A stretch of DNA of 64,000 bases from Nocardia sp. NBC_01730 (GCF_035920445.1 NZ_CP109162.1:4216001-4280000); one strand, 5' to 3'; positions 1 through 15,200 are shown, counted from the stretch's first letter. Numbers and translations are program-made. The notes: a model not told the origin generated them from the letters alone.

Positions 1-150
1 GATCTCCTCGATGAACGGCGACACGCCGAGCAAGCGATCGTCGCCGAAGGCGATTTGTGCGAGCGGATCGCCCCGACGCGCCGACCACAGCAGATAGGAC
101 CGCATCAGGCCGTGCAGCAGCAGCCACCGAATCCACGCGCGAGTCAACAT
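1..150 (-). CDS. Cytochrome P450, N-terminal part (runs off the left edge)
   Basis: The minus strand encodes a protein start with WIRWLLLHGL, then a basic RSYLLWSARRGDPLAQ stretch, then FIEEI. This order (amphipathic leader, ARRGDP, 'P-x-I-E-E-I') is typical of the first residues of actinobacterial cytochromes P450. The heme-binding cysteine loop lies outside the window, so function rests on this leader alone. The start at 150 is chosen because AAAGGCGG sits six bases upstream; in-frame ATGs at 171 and 180 lack a ribosome binding site. The gene lies downstream of the NRPS on the same strand with about 150 bases between them, so it could tailor the peptide, for example by hydroxylation. That role is inference. 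Confidence 0.55.
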   Translation of the reverse strand, partial: MLTRAWIRWLLLHGLMRSYLLWSARRGDPLAQIAFGDDRLLGVSPFIEEI

Positions 151-297
151 TACCGCCTTTCGGTCCGACATCGCGCTCATGATGGGTAATGATAGCCAGA
201 TCATATGATTTGCGCCTTGTTTGCACGGTTGGCTGGTTCTGTAGACGATGTTGCTGGGAGCCCCGCCCCGGGGCACTGCTCGACGATTCGATTCCGG

Positions 298-3200
298 CTA
301 GGTGGTGAGGGTCGATCGGAAGTGCTCTGTGAGGACCAGTCCGATTGCGCGGAGCGCGTCGGGTTCAGTCATCCGTTCGTGCCGGGTGGGAATGTGGTGT
401 TCGGTGATATTGCCGGTGATGTGGTCGTTCCATGCGAGCGCCGGACAGGGGTCGTCGTCCGTGTGGTCGGCGGCGTTGAAGTAGATCAGGTCACCGTCGA
501 AGAGTGCCGGCCGGTGGTTCCAGGCGAGGTCGACCAGTCGGGTGTAGTCCTCATGCAGGATCACGAGATGTTCGGGGGTCACGGCGGTGAGGAGTCCGCC
601 TTGGCGATGCAGCAACTCGATTGCGGCCTCGATGGTGAGGTCGGCGGGGTCCTGAGGTACGGCGAGGCCGCCGAACTCGGCGAGCATGTCCCCGATGCTC
701 GGCGTGGGAGCGCGGACGCTGCGGGCGGTGACGACGCGGGTGTCCATCATGGCCAGGGTGGCGACAGGGTCGCCTTCGCTGCGGAGTTGGACGGCGATCG
801 CGTGGGCGATGGTGCCGCCGAGCGAGTAGCCGAGCAAATGGTAAGGGCCGTGCGGCTGGACGGACCGGATCTCCCGGACGTAGCGGGCGGCGAGTTGGTC
901 GAGCGTGTCGAACCGTGCGGTGGGCTCGGTGAACGCCGGGGACTGCAGCCCGTGGACGGGACGGTCGGGGCCGAGGTACTGCACGAGTCCGCTGAAACCC
1001 CAAGCCAATCCGATGGCTGGATGGACGCAGAACAGTGGCGGGCCGGTTCCGGCAGCGCGCAGCGGGAGCATGACCGAGAGTGCTTCGCCGGGGTCCTGTT
1101 CGTCGATGATGTGCTGGCGGGTGTCGATACGGTGGGCCAGTAACTGCGGCGTCGGGTCGGTGAAGATCCACTGAACCGGCACGTCGACACCGGTCGACTC
1201 CGCCAGCCGCGCCACCAGTTGGGTGGCAGCCAGCGAGTTGCCGCCGAGAGTGAAGAAGCCGTCGTCGACACCGGCACGATCGATGTCGAGGGTCTGGGTG
1301 AAGGCGTCGCAGACGGTGGCCTCGAGTGGCGTGGACGGTGCCCGGAAGCGGGCGGGACGCCGGTCGGGTGGGGGTAGGGCTTTGTAGTCGAGTTTGCCGG
1401 TGGCGGTGCGAGGGATTCGGTCCAGCACCATGATCGAGGACGGGATCATGTGGGCGGGTAGTCGGGTTGCGAGGTGGGTGATCAGTGCGGTGGTGTCGGG
1501 TGTGGTGTCGGGGGTGGGTACGACGTAGCCGGTGAGTTGGTTGATTCCATTGGGTCGGGTGTGGACTGTGACGGCTGCGTGGGTGACGTCCGGGTAGCTG
1601 CGTAGCGTGGCTTCGATCTCGCCGGGTTCGACGCGGTTGCCCTGGATCTCGAGTTGTCGGTCACTGCGGCCTTTGTAGTGCAGTGTTCGGTCGGCGGTCC
1701 AGGCGACCAAGTCGCCGGTGCGATACATCCGTGTTCCGGCCGGCCCGTACGGGTCGGGGACGAATCGGGCTGCTGTCGTCACGGGTTGCTTGTGGTAGCC
1801 GCGGGCCAGGCCTGGTCCGGACAGATACAGTTCGCCCACTACTCCGGGTGGGACGGGGCGCAGTCTGCGGTCGAGTACGACGGCGGTGAATCCGCGGACC
1901 GGGCCCCCGATTGCCATCGGGCTGTCTGTGATCGTGGTCGAGGGAGTGTCCGCGCAGCTCGTGATCGTGGTTTCGGTAGCCCCGTAGCAGCTGATCACTG
2001 TGCGGCCCGGTGCCCACTGTGCTGCCAGGTCTGGTGGGCATGTCTCGCCGCCGAGGACCAGGGTGCCGAGGGTGTCGACGAGTCCGTCGGGGTGCATCGA
2101 TGCGAGCACTGTCGGGGTCATCGCGGCATGGGTGACGCGTTCGGTGTTGATCACCCCGGCCAGTTCGGGGCCGCCGACTACTGGTGGAGGGGCGAGAACC
2201 AGGGTGGCTCCGGCGGCGGCGGCGCTGAGCCATTCGAGGATCGAGACGTCGAAGCTCGGTGCGGCAGCCGCCAGCATTCGGGAGGTCGGGGTGAGGCCGA
2301 ACCGTTCCCGTATGTCGGCGGCCAGGTTCGCTATCCCGGTGTGGGTGACCACGACCCCTTTCGGGGTCCCGGTGGAGCCCGAGGTGTAGATCAGGTACGC
2401 CGGGTGCTGCGGTCGCAGCGTGGTTGTGCGTTCGGCGTCGGTGACCGCGGCAGGGGACGCCGACGCTGTCGCCGCGGCGAAGGAGGGGTCGTCGAGGACG
2501 AGCCATCTGGCGGTGTCCGGTAGCTGGTCTCGGTGGGCCCCCAGTGTCAGCCCGACGGCGGCACCGGAATCGGTCAGAATGCTGGTGATCCGGTCGTGCG
2601 GATGGGCGGGGTCGATTTGAACGAACGCGCCGCCGGTCTTGGCGACCGCCCATACGGCGATCATGGCCTCGATGGAGCGCGGCAACGCCACGGCCACGAA
2701 CGATTCCGGTCCTATCCCGGCATTGATCAATACCCGCGCCCACCGGTTCGAGGTTTCCTCGAGTTCGCGGTAGGACAGTCGTGTGCCGCTGCATACCACC
2801 GCTTCGGTGTCCAGCGTCATCGCGGCCGTCAACACCTGCGGCAACACCGACATCGCCTCGCCGGGAGGACCGTGCACGGGTACCAGCGCTGCTCGCTCGA
2901 CCGGCGATAGCAGCTGTAGTCGGTTGAGGGGCAGGTCGATATGTGTGGCCAGGGTGTCGAGAACTCGCAGCACCCGGTCGGCAATGGCGTCGATCTGCTG
3001 TTGTGTGAACAGGCCGGGCAGGTATTTGAAAGTCAGGTGCAGTCGGGTGTCGTGCTGGACCATCAGGCCGAGCGGAAAGTGCGCCGCGTCACGGCCGTGC
3101 ACGTCCAGGACGCGCATTCCTGCGATGTCGGTGTCTTCGGACAGCCCGGCCGAGTCGATCGGGTAGGACTCGAAGACCGTCGCGGTGTCGAATATCGCGG

Positions 3201-6200
3201 CGGGACCGGCCACCTGTTGGATGCGGGCGAGTCCGAGGTGGTGATGGTCGAGCATCGTGGCTTGCTCGGTGTGGATTCGCCGTAGCAGTTGGGCGAGGCT
3301 TTCGCGGTGGTCGAGCCGGACCCGCACGGGCACCGTGTTGATGAACAGCCCGATCATCGATTCGATACCGGGGATCTTTGGCGGCCGTCCGGAGACTGTG
3401 GTGCCGAAGACCACATCTTCGCGGGCGGTCGCGCTCGCGAGGATAATCGCCCAGGCGGCTTGGATGAGGGTGTTGAGGGTGGTCTCTTGCTGGTGGGCCA
3501 CGGCGACCAGGGCCGCGGTGCGGTGTTCGCTCAACCGCACCTGGACCTCACGCGCGGCAGCGGACTGCTGGCGGCCGCGGGCTTCGGGCGCCAGCAGAGT
3601 CGGCTCGGTGACGCCCTCGAGTGTCCGCGCCCACGCGGTTTCCGCCGCGTCCTGATCCTGGGCCTCGAGCCACATCAGGTAGTCGCGGTATGGACGCACC
3701 GGGGCCAGCGTCCTGGAGTCGCTCTCGGTCGCATAGAGGGTCAGCAGTTCCCGGGTCAGCAGTGGCGTGGACCAACCGTCGATCAGGATGTGATGAATGG
3801 TCAATACCAACTGGTACCGCTGGGGGCCGGTGGCAACAAGTGTCAGTCGCAGCAGCGGCGCCGCGGTCATGTCGAAGTGGCGGTCGTTGTCCATGAGCCG
3901 ATCGAGCGCGGCCGCGGTGTCGGAGCACTCGGCCAGGTCGATCTGGGTGAACGGCACCTCGACATGCCGATGTACCACCTGAACCGGATCGCTGGCGCCG
4001 TCGCGCACGAACGCGGTCCTCAGGTTCGGGTGCCGTGCGACAAGCGTCTGCACCGCACGGCGTAACCGGTCCGCGTCGACGCGCCCGCCGAGTGCGATAC
4101 AGAGTTGCACGATGTACCCGTCGCGGGCGTCGGCGGCGAGCTGGGCGTGGAACAACAGCCCCGCCTGCAGCGGTGTGAGCGGCCAGATATCGTCCAGTGC
4201 CGGATGCTGGGCCTCGAGCCGGTTGATCGCGGCCTGGTCGAGGTCGACGAGGCCGATGTCGGAGGGCGTCAGGCCCCCGGCCCCAGGCCGGGACGCGTGA
4301 GCGGCGAGAGCCGTCACCGCGTCGCGCCACAGGTCCGCGAGGTCGGTGACCTCGACGGAAGTGAGCAGGCCGGCCGGATAGTCCCAGGTCGCGGTCAGAG
4401 CCGGCCCGTCCGGCGTGTCCACGGTGACCGCGTTGAGGGCCAGCAGAGCTGCTATGGCCGCGTCGGGATTCTGCACACCGCCGCGGTTGGAGTCGCCTTC
4501 GGCGGGCATCCACCCGCTGTCGCGCAACGCTTCCGGAATGGTGTCGAACCGGCCCAGATAGTTGAAGCTCACCTGAGGGTCGGGCAGGGCACCCAGAATG
4601 CGGGCGGTATCGGCGTTGAGGTAGCGCAGCAGCCCATAGCCGATCCCGTGGCCGGGAATCTGGCGGAGTTGTTCCTTGATCGATTTGATGACGGTCCCGG
4701 CGGCAGCTCCGGCGGTGAACGCGTCGTCGATGTCGATGTCGGCCAGGTCGAGCCGCACCGGGTAGGTGGTGGTGAACCATCCGACGGTGCGGGTGAGGTC
4801 GGCACCCGGGAGCACCGTGTCGTGGCGACCGTGGCTTTCGAGGGTGAGCAGTGTCTCGGTGACGGTGTTGCCGTGGCGCCGCTGCCATCGAGTCAACGCC
4901 AGCGCGAGCCCGGCGACGAGGGCATCGTCCACGTTGCCGTGGAACGCCCCGGGCAGTGTGGTGAGTACGGCGCGGGTCACCGCGGTAGGTAACCGCACCT
5001 CGACAGTGGCGACGGTGCCCTGCACGTCCACGACCGGGTCGAGAGGGCGGGCCCCGATCGCCGGATCAGCAGCACTGAGCGTGGACCGCCACCAGTCGAG
5101 TTCATCGAGGTTCCCTGCGGCGGTGTCCAGGCTGTGCGCCCAGCGTCGCATCGACGTACCGACCGGCGCGAGCCGCGGCGGTTGCCCGGCACTCACCTGG
5201 GCCCATGCCGCAGCGAGGTCGGGCACGAGGATCCGCCACGACACGCCGTCGGTGACCAGATGGTGTACGACGACGAGCAGCCGCCCCGGCTGCCCGGGCG
5301 AGTCGAACCACACCATCTGGAGCATGACTCCCGCCCCGGGGTCGAGGCGCTCGGCGGCCGCATTCGCCTCCGCGTCGACAATCGCGGCGAACGCGCTGCT
5401 GTCCGGTGCCGCATCCACCGACGCGCGCCGGATCAGCCCGGCAGCGGATACCCCGGCCGGGGGTACCTGCAATGCCCAACCCGATGGATACTCGGGGTCG
5501 GGGTGCAATCGGGCCCGCAGCATGTCGTGGTGATCGATCACCGCTTGCACGGTGGCGCTGATTCCGGCGATGTCGATGCCGGTCGGCAGCGTGAGCATCA
5601 CCCACTGGCAGAAGCAGTCGAATCCGCCGCGCTCGAACAACCAGCACATGATCGGCGTCGCCGGCATCGGACCCACACCCCCGCCGGGCAGTTCCGACGG
5701 AAGGGCGGTCGCCGCGGCGCTGTCGCGCACGGCGATCCGGGCCAGCCCGGCGACCGTTTTACACTCGAACACATCACGCACGGAGAACACCAGACCCGCC
5801 GCCCTGGCATAGGTCACCAACTGGATCGACACGATACTGTCACCGCCGAGAGCGAAGAACGAATCATCGAGGCCGACCGTGTCGACACCCAGTACCTCGG
5901 CGAACAGTCCCGCCAGCGTCGACTCCACGTCGGTGACCGGTGCCCGGAATCCGGCTCGGCTCCTGTGGAATTCGGGCTCGGGCAGTGCGGCACGGTCGAG
6001 TTTGCCGTTCTTCGTCATCGGCAGCGCGTCCAGCAGCACCACGGTCGCGGGCATCATATGCGGGGCCAACCGCTGCGCCGCGAATGCGAGGACGGCAGCC
6101 GGGTCCAGGTCGGCGCCGGACTCGGGCACCACGTACCCGATCAACCGCTCGCCGGTGCCCGGGCCTCGGTCCACGGTCGCTACCGCGCGGGCCACACCCG

Positions 6201-9200
6201 CGCAGGCCAGCAGACCCGATTCGACCTCACCGAGCTCGATGCGGAAACCACGAATCTCGACCTGGAAATCCGAGCGGCCCACATAGTCCAGGACCAGGTC
6301 CCCGTCCGGTTGCCGCCGCCAGCGCACCAGGTCCCCGGTCCGATACATGCGCTGTCCCGGGGCTGCGAACGGATCGGCGACGAACCGCGACGCCGTCAGA
6401 TCCATCCGGTTGTGGTAGCCGCGAGCCAGACCCGGACCCGCGAGATACAACTCACCCACAACCCCGACCGGTACCGGCCGCAAGCACGCGTCGAGCACAA
6501 CCTCACCGACGCCGCGTATCGGCCCGCCGACCGTCACCGCCGCCGACGGGTCCAGCGCCGCACTGATATTCGTCATGATGGTGGTCTCGGTCGGGCCATA
6601 TCCGTTGTGGAACGCTCGGCCCGGCGCCCACCGGACGACCAGTCCCGGCGGGCAGGCTTCGCCGCCGGCGACGAGCACCCGCAGGCCATCCAGGCCCGTC
6701 GGGTCGACCGACCCCAACGCCGACGGGGTGATGAAGGCGTGCGACACCCGCTGCTCGATCACCAAGCGCCGCAGCTCTTCTCCGCCGTATATAGTTGTCG
6801 GCGCGATCACCAGTGTCGCCGTGGCCTCGATCGCCATCAACTGTTCGAGCACGGCCGCGTCGAAGCTCGGTGAGGCGAGGTGCAGGATCCGCGCCGACGG
6901 CCCCACCGCGTACCGGTCACGTTGCTCGGCAGCGAAGTTCGCCAGTCCGGTGTGGGTGACGATCACGCCTTTGGGCCGCCCGGTGGATCCGGAGGTGTAC
7001 ATGACGTACACCGGGTGGGCCACATGCAGCGGTACTTTTCGTTCAGCCGGCGTGATGGCCGCCGCGGAGGTGGTGGCGAGATCGGCTCGAAGCTCGGGGG
7101 CGTCGAGTATCAGCCAGTCGATCATGCCGGACAGCTCTGCCACTACCGTCGATACCGTGATACCGATCCGGGTGCCGGAATCGGTCAGCATGAACGCGAT
7201 CCGGTCGGCAGGGTAGGTGGGGTCGATCGGTACGAACGCTGCCCCCGACTTGGCCAGCGCCCATACCGCCAGTACCGACTCGATCGACCGCGCCAGCCCC
7301 ACTGCAACGGTTGTTTCCGGTCCCGCACCCCGACCGATCAACAGTCGTGCCAGCCGATTCGACTCGGCATCCAGCTCGCCGTAGGTCCACCGGCGATCCC
7401 CGCACACCACCGCGACCGCCCCTGGATTCCTTTGCACCGCCGCGGTCAACAACTCCGGCAGGACTCGCCCCGGTACGGCCTGATCACCCGACACCGGTGT
7501 CAACTCCCGGTATTCCGGCGTGGAGAGCAGATTCAGCCGGGCCAGCGGCAGATCCGGGTCGGCGGTAACGACGCGGATCACTCGCAGGACCCGCTGCAGG
7601 GTTGCATCCATCGTGTCGTGGTCGAAGAGTTCGGGCAGGTACATGATTTTGAGGCGCAGTCGCGTGTCGATATGGGCAACCACTCCCAGCGGATAGTGCA
7701 CGGCGTCGATCCCGGTCACGTCGATCAGCCGCATCCCAGCGATATCGGTGTCCGCGGTCAGCCCGCCACGATCCACCGGGTAGGACTCGAACACCGTCAT
7801 CGTGTCGAACACCGCACCCTGCCCGGCCACCCGTTGGATGTCGGTCAGACCCACGAGCTGGTGATCGAGCAGCGTGACCTGCTCCGCCTGGATTCGGTCG
7901 AGCAGTTGCCCCAGACTCTCGGTGGTGTCGAGCCGGACGCGCACCGGCAGCGTGTCGATGAACAGCCCGATCATCGATTCGACGCCCGCGAGCTGCGGAG
8001 ACCGCCCGGAGACCGTATTACCGAACGTCACATCCGCTCGGGAGGTCAACCCGCCCAACACAATCGCCCACGCCATGTGGAGCACGGTGTTGAGGGTGAC
8101 TCCACGGGACCGCGCGAGGCCGGTCAGCGCCGTGGTCTGCGCCTCGGTCAGTTCGCCTGCCACCTCACGTGATTCGGAATATCGACGGCTGGGATCGCCC
8201 GGAGCCACCAGGGTCGGCTCGTCGGCGCCGTCGAACGCGCGGGCCCAGGCCGCCAGCGACGCAGCCGGGTCCTGCCCGGCGATCCACGCCAGGAAGTCCC
8301 GGTAGGGGCGAACACGAGGCAGCATCGAGGTGTCGCCGTCGGTGGCGTAGAGCACCAGCAACTCCTTCAGCAGCAGCGGCGTCGACCAGCCGTCGAGCAG
8401 CAGATGATGGTTGGTCAGCACCAGCCGGTAGTGCTCCGGCCCCATGGTGACCAGCATCCAGCGCAGCAGCGGGGCGCGAGCCGGGTCGAGCCGGGTCGAG
8501 CGGTCCGCTGCCATCAGCCGATCCCACTCGCGATTGCGTGCGCCGTCGTCCAGCTCGGACAGGTCGAGCTCCGTCAACGGAGTCCCGACGTGTTCGAGGA
8601 CCACCTGCACCGGCTCGGCGCCGATGTCCGCGTCGAAGGCGGTGCGCAAATTCGCGTGCCGGTCGAGAAGCATCTGCGCGACTCGGCGCAGCCGCTTCGG
8701 ATCGACGTACCCGCGCAGCTCGAGGACCAGCTGCATCACGTAGGCGTCCACAGCCTCCTCGGACACCAGCGCATGGAACAACAACCCCTTCTGCAACGGA
8801 GTCAACGGCCAGATGTCGCTCAACGCCGGATACCTGTCCTCGAGTCGCTCGATCTCGGACTGCCCGAGTCGGACCAGATCCAGATCCGAGGGCGTCCGGC
8901 CTCCGGATCCGGAACGATGGGTATGTGCCGCCAACGCGGTCAATACCCGACACCATGACTCCGCCACCTCACGCACCTGGACGTCGGTGAGGACCCCGGC
9001 GGGATACGACCAGATCGCCCGCAACCGTGGTCGGTCACCGTCGTCGAGGGTGAGGGCATTGATGTCGAGTACCGCCGACACCGGCATATCCGGATCCCGC
9101 GCACCGGCTAGCTCGCCACCGCCGAGGTCACCACCACCGTCCACCGGCATCCATCCGACCGCCGCCATCCCGTCGGGAATCCCCGGCGCACGGCCGAGAT

Positions 9201-12200
9201 AGTTGAACCCGATCTGCGGCACCGGCAGACTCCCGAGAATCGGTGCGGTGTCCTCATTGAGATACCGCAACAAGCCGTAGCCGATCCCGTGGTCCGGAGC
9301 AACCAGAAGTTGCTCCTTGACAGATTTGACCGCCGCACCCAAAGCCGGCCCACCCGCACATGCGTCGTCGAGATCGATGCCCGAAAGATCCAGGTGCACA
9401 GGAAAACTCGTGGTGAACCAGCCCACCGTCCGGGTGAGATCCGAGCCCGGTAAGGCACCATCCTCACGGCCGTGCCCTTCGAGACCGATCACCACGTCCG
9501 CGAGTGAACCACCGGATGCCTCCGTCTCGAACCCACGCCGCCACTTCGTCACGGCCACTGCCAGTGCGGCCAGCAGCCCGTCAGCGACACTGCCGTGGAA
9601 CGCCGCGGGCACCTCGGTCAACAGCGCCTCGGTCACCTCGGGGGTCACTTCGACCGCGACGGTGCGGGTGGTGGCAGCCACGTCGGTCACGGGGTCCAGG
9701 GGCCGGGACCCGATCACCGGGTCGTCGCCGACAGTCATCGCCTGCCACAATTCGAGCTCGGCGACCCGCTCCCGGCGTTGGGCTGCCTCGACCAGCCCGT
9801 GCGCCCACCTGCGCATCGACGTCCCGACCGGCGCCAGATCGGGTGGCTCGCCGGACTCGATCCGCATCCAGGCGAAGGCGAGGTCCGGTACCAGCACGCG
9901 CCAGGAAACCCCATCGATCACCGAATGGTGCACCAGCATCAGTACCCTGCCCGGCTCTGCCGTATCTACCGGGTCGAACCAGACCACCTGCATCACGATC
10001 CCCGCACCCGGATCGAGCCGGTCCGCTGCGGCATCCAACTCCGCCGCCACCAACGCACGGAACTCGACGCTTCCCGGCCTCCCCTTCATCGCCACACGCC
10101 GGATGACGTCGTCGGCCCGAATCGTTGCGACCGGCAGCACCTCCCACGTCCAGCTCCCGTCCCCGCCCGGGCGCAGCCGCGCGCGCAGCATGTCGTGCCG
10201 ATCGAGTACCGCCTGCACCGTGCCCGCCAGTCCTTGTCGGTCGATCCCCGCGGGCAGACCCAGAACCATTGCCTGCGACAAGCGGCCGAACCCCGGCTTC
10301 GCCCGCTCGAGCAGCCATCGCATGATCGGCGTCAGCGATATCGGCCCCACACCCGCGCCGGGCAGTTCCGTCGGAGGAGCGATCGCCGCAGCGCCGTCGC
10401 GGGCGCCGACCTGGGCCAGCCCGGCGACCGTCTTACGCTCGAACACATCGCGGGGGGAGAACAAGACACCCGCCGCCCTGGCCCGTGTCACCAACTGGAT
10501 CGACATGATGCTGTCTCCGCCGAGGGCGAAGAACGAGTCGTCGAGACCGATCGTGTCGATGCCCAGTACATCGGTGAACACTCGAGCGATCGTGTGTTCT
10601 ATCGGTGTCTCAGGCGCTCGGAACGCCTTGTTGTCGGTGAATACCGGATCTGGCAGCGCCTTGCGGTCCAGTTTGTTCGTCGGTGTCAACGGAACGCGGT
10701 CCAGCACCATGATCGAGGACGGGACCATGTAGGACGGTAACCGGGCGGTCAGATGTTCGGTCAGCGTGGCGGCATCGATCGAGTGATCCGGCGCGGCAAC
10801 GACATACGAAACCAGCGACTCGGCCCCAGAGTCGTTGCGGTGGCCGATGGTGGTGGCGAACCCGACCGTCTCGTGGGCAGCGAGTGTCGCATCGATCTCG
10901 CCGAGTTCTATGCGTAGGCCCCGAATTTTCACCTGGAAGTCGGTGCGGCCGAGATGCTGGATCGCTCGGTCGGCCGTCCACCGGACCCTGTCCCCGGTGC
11001 GGTACATCCGTCCGGGTCGCCAAGGGCAGGCTACGAAACGCTCGGCCGTCAGGCCCGCCCGGCGATGGTATCCGCGGGCCAACAGCGGACCGGCGATATA
11101 CAACTCACCCGCCACACCGACCGGCACGGGCTGCAGCCGCTGATCCAGCACCCATTCCGAGACACCACGAATCGGGCCACCGATCGTCACCAGCTCACCC
11201 GCCACCAACGGAGCGCTGTGGTTCGTCACGATCGTGGCCTCGGTCGGACCGTAGACATTGCAGAACTCACGACCGTCGCTCGCCCAGCGGCGCACCAGCT
11301 CCGGCGGGCAAGCATCACCGGCGGAGACGACGAGCCGCAGATTGTCGAGTCCGGCCGGATCCACCGAACTCAGGGCCGCCGGTGTGATCACCGCGTGGGT
11401 CACCCGCTCGCGGCGCAGCAACTCGGCCAGCTCCGCGCCGCCGTAGGTGCCGGGCGCGGCGATCACCATCGTGGCGCTGGGACCCGCTGCGAGCAGCAAC
11501 TCCGAGACCGAGGCATCGAAGCTCGGTGACGCGAAATGCAGGGTCCGCGAGTCCGCGGTCATCGCATAGCGTTCCCGCTGTTCGGAATCGATCGCGGCCA
11601 ACCCGCCGTGCGTCACGGTCACGCCCTTCGGCACCCCCGTGGAACCCGAGGTGTAGATCAGGTAGGCCGGGTGCTGCGGCCGTAGCACGGTTGTGCGTTC
11701 GGGATCGGAGATCGGCTGGGCACTGCAGGCCTCGTCGATGTCGTCGGGTGTCAGCCAGTCGATGTCATCGGGTAGTTGTGAGCGCACCGATGCCGTGGTC
11801 AGGCCGATGGCTGCCTTCGAATCGGTCATCATGTAGGTGATGCGTTCGGTGGGGTAGGTCGGGTCGATCGGCAGGTAGGCAGCTCCCGATTTGGTGACCG
11901 CCCATACCGCGAGGACCGAATCCACAGAGCGCGGAATACCGATCGCGACGATGTCTTCCGGGCCGATACCTCGTTGGATGAGCAGGCGCGCCAATTGGTT
12001 CGAATGCTCGTCCAGCTCTCGGTAGCTCAACTGTTGCCCGTCGAACACGATCGCCGTGGCGTCGGGATGCTGCGCGGCCGCCGTGCTCAGCAGGTCGGCC
12101 AGGGGGGTGGGCGCCACGGTCGGCGCACCGGTACGTGTCAGCAGATCGGCTCGTTCGGCGGGCTCGAGTATCTCGATCGTCCCGACCGGAACCATGGGAT

Positions 12201-15200
12201 CGGCGGCAACCGACTCCAGTACCCGGATCCACCGATGCACAAGAGAATCTATGGTCGTCGCGTCGAACAAATCCGTGGCATAGGTGACCGCTACCGCGAT
12301 ATCGCCGCTGTCATGGTTGTCCGACAGCACGAACTGCAGGTCGAAGCGAGACACCTCGGTAGGCAGATCGACCACCGACACCGCGAGACCGGGCAGCTCG
12401 AGCTTCACCTGTTCCAGATTCTGGAATGCCAGAAGCACCTGGAACAACGGGTGCCGGGCCTGAGAACGCTGCGGAGCAAGGTGGTCCACCAACTGCTCGA
12501 ACGGAACAGCGGCATGCCCGAAGGCGTCCAGGTCGACCTGCCTGATCCGGTCGAGCAGATCGGTGAACGGTTCATCGAGATCGATGAAGGTCCGCAACAC
12601 CAGGGTGTTGACGAACATGCCGATCACGTCGTCGAGCGCTGCTGCACCACGCCCGGCGATCGGCGTGCCGACCGGAATGTCGCTGCTACCACTCAACCGG
12701 GCGAGCAGGACCGCCAGCGTGCCGTGGATCACCATGAAGAACGACGAGCTATGTTGCTGTGCAAACTCTTTCAATTCTCCGACCATCCCGGCGCGCAACG
12801 AAAAACTCGCAGTGGCACCCCGATTCGACATCACCACGGGCCGCGGCCTGTCGATCGGCAGACGAAGCTCCTCGGGAACTCCGTCCAGATTTTCGGCCCA
12901 GTATCGGATCTGCTGGGCGCACAACGATTCCGGGTCGTCGGGCGAGCCGAGGCCGGCTCGTTGCCATAGTGCGTAGTCCGCATACTGGACAGGCAGTGGT
13001 GTCCACGACGGGGCTTCACCGCGAATCCGTGCGGTGTACGCAGTTGCCACGTCGCGGGCCAAGGGTGTCATCGAGAAGCCGTCCGCGGCGATGTGATGCA
13101 CCACGACAGCCAGTACGTATTCGGGTTCCTTGCTGCCGAGCGCACGGAACAATCGGGCACGCACCGGCACCTGAGTGCTCACGTCGAAGCCCTCGATGAC
13201 GAATTCGGTTACCGTTGCGATCAACTGGCTCGGCAGAACCGCTACCGGAGTCAGTTCATGGTCGACGTCGTCGGCCGATTCGATCAGCTGGATCAGTACT
13301 CCATCATGGTCCGGGTACCGCGTTCGCAAAGACTCGTGTCTGCGCAGCACGTCGACCATGGCCGATCGCAGGGCGTCGACATTCACCTCGCCGCGCAGCC
13401 GAATGGCGATCGGCATGTTGTATGCCCCGGAGCCGGGTTCGTACTGATTGAGGAACCACATCCGTTGTTGGGCCGGTGCCAACGGCACGAGCGCAGGGCG
13501 TGGCCCAGCGATCAGTGGCGGGCCGCGCCCCGTGCCGGCATTCCGCTCTACACGAGCTGCGAGTGTCGCGGCCGTGGACGCCTCGAACAACAGTCGCACG
13601 GGAATCTCGGTATCGAGCGCGGCCCCGAGCCGCGCGGCAATCCGCGTCGCTACCAAGCTGTCTCCGCCGAGGGCGAAGAAGGAATCGTCCACACCGACCC
13701 TGTCGACACCCAAAATATCTGCGAAACACCGGGCGACGATCCGCTCGGTCGACGTCCCAGGCGCCCGGAAAGGCCTGTCACCAGCGAACACCGGCTTCGG
13801 CAGCGCCTGACGATCCACCTTCCCCGCCGGCGTCAACGGAAAACGATCCAGCACCATGATCGACGCCGGAACCATATACGACGGCAACCGATCACCCAGA
13901 TACTCGGCCAACACCGCCGTATCGATCGAACACCCCGGCGCCGCAATGACATACGAAACCAACAACTGCGCCCCCGCATGACCACGACAACCGACAGTCG
14001 TCGCATATCCCACAGCATCATGAGCCATCAGTGCCGAATCGATCTCCCCCGGCTCGATACGCAGACCTCGAATCTTCACCTGAAAATCCGAACGACCCAC
14101 ATGCTCGACCGCCCCCTCGTCCGTCCACCGAGCCACGTCCCCGGTCCGGTACATCCGCTCACCCGGCGCCCAAGGACAAGCAACGAAGCGCTCCGCCGTC
14201 GTACCCGCCCGAGCGTGATACCCACGAGCCAACAAACTACCCGCAACATACAACTCACCCACGACACCGACCGGCACAGGCTCCAACCGCGAATCCAAAA
14301 TCCACTCCGACACACCACGAATCGGACCACCGATCGTCACCGCACCACCCGCAGTCAGCGGGGTGCTTTGGTTCGTCATGATCGTGGTCTCGGTCGGACC
14401 GTAAGCATTGAAGACCTCACGACCGTCGCCGGCCCAGCGCTGTACCAGCTCCGGCGGGCACACCTCACCGGCCACGACGACGACTCGCAGAGCATCGAGC
14501 CCGGCCGGATCCACCGACATCAACACCACCGGCATAACCACCGCGTGCGTCACTCGCTCGCGGCGCAGCAGATCAGCCAACTCGGTGCCTCCGTAGGTGC
14601 TGGGCGGGGCGATCACCATCGTCGCCCCGGTGCCTACCGCAAGCAGCAACTCCCAGACCGAGGCGTCGTAACTCGGCGATGCGAAATGCAGGGTCCGCGA
14701 AACCTCAGTTGCCCTATAGCATTCCCGCTGTTCGCAACTGAGCGCGGCCAACCCCGCATGCGTCACCGTCACCCCCTTCGGTACACCGGTGGAGCCCGAG
14801 GTATAGATCAGGTATGCCGGATGCTCCGGGCGAAGTACGGTTGTCCGTTCCCTGTCGGAGATCGGCTGAGCACCCGAGGTTTCGTCGAGGTTGTCCGAAA
14901 TCAGCCAATCGATATCATCTGGCAACCGCGCACGCACAGCTGCCACGGTCACGCCCACAACCGCCCCGGAATCGGCCACCATGTGAGCGATCCGCTCCCT
15001 CGGATAACCCGGATCGACCGGCACGAAAGCCGCCCCCGACTTCGCAACGGCCCAGACCGCCACCACTGAATCCACACAACGCGAAATACCCACCGCGACC
15101 ACGTCCTCGGGGCCCGCACCACGCCGAACGAGTAACCGGGCCAACCGATTCGAACGCTGGTCCAACTCCCGATAACTCAACCGCCGCCCATCGAACACGA

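Noticed and set aside
205..1143. 312-residue open frame on the plus strand
   Set aside because: It lies antisense to the thioesterase end of the NRPS; residue content is arbitrary and there is no ribosome binding site. It is a shadow of high-GC coding.
8475..8505. Tandem GAGCCGGGTC repeat
   Set aside because: It lies in frame inside the NRPS C3 domain and encodes ordinary residues; too short to matter.
13093..15069. 658-residue open frame on the plus strand
   Set aside because: Antisense to NRPS module 1; long only because the coding strand here avoids stop-complement codons. No domain is recognisable.
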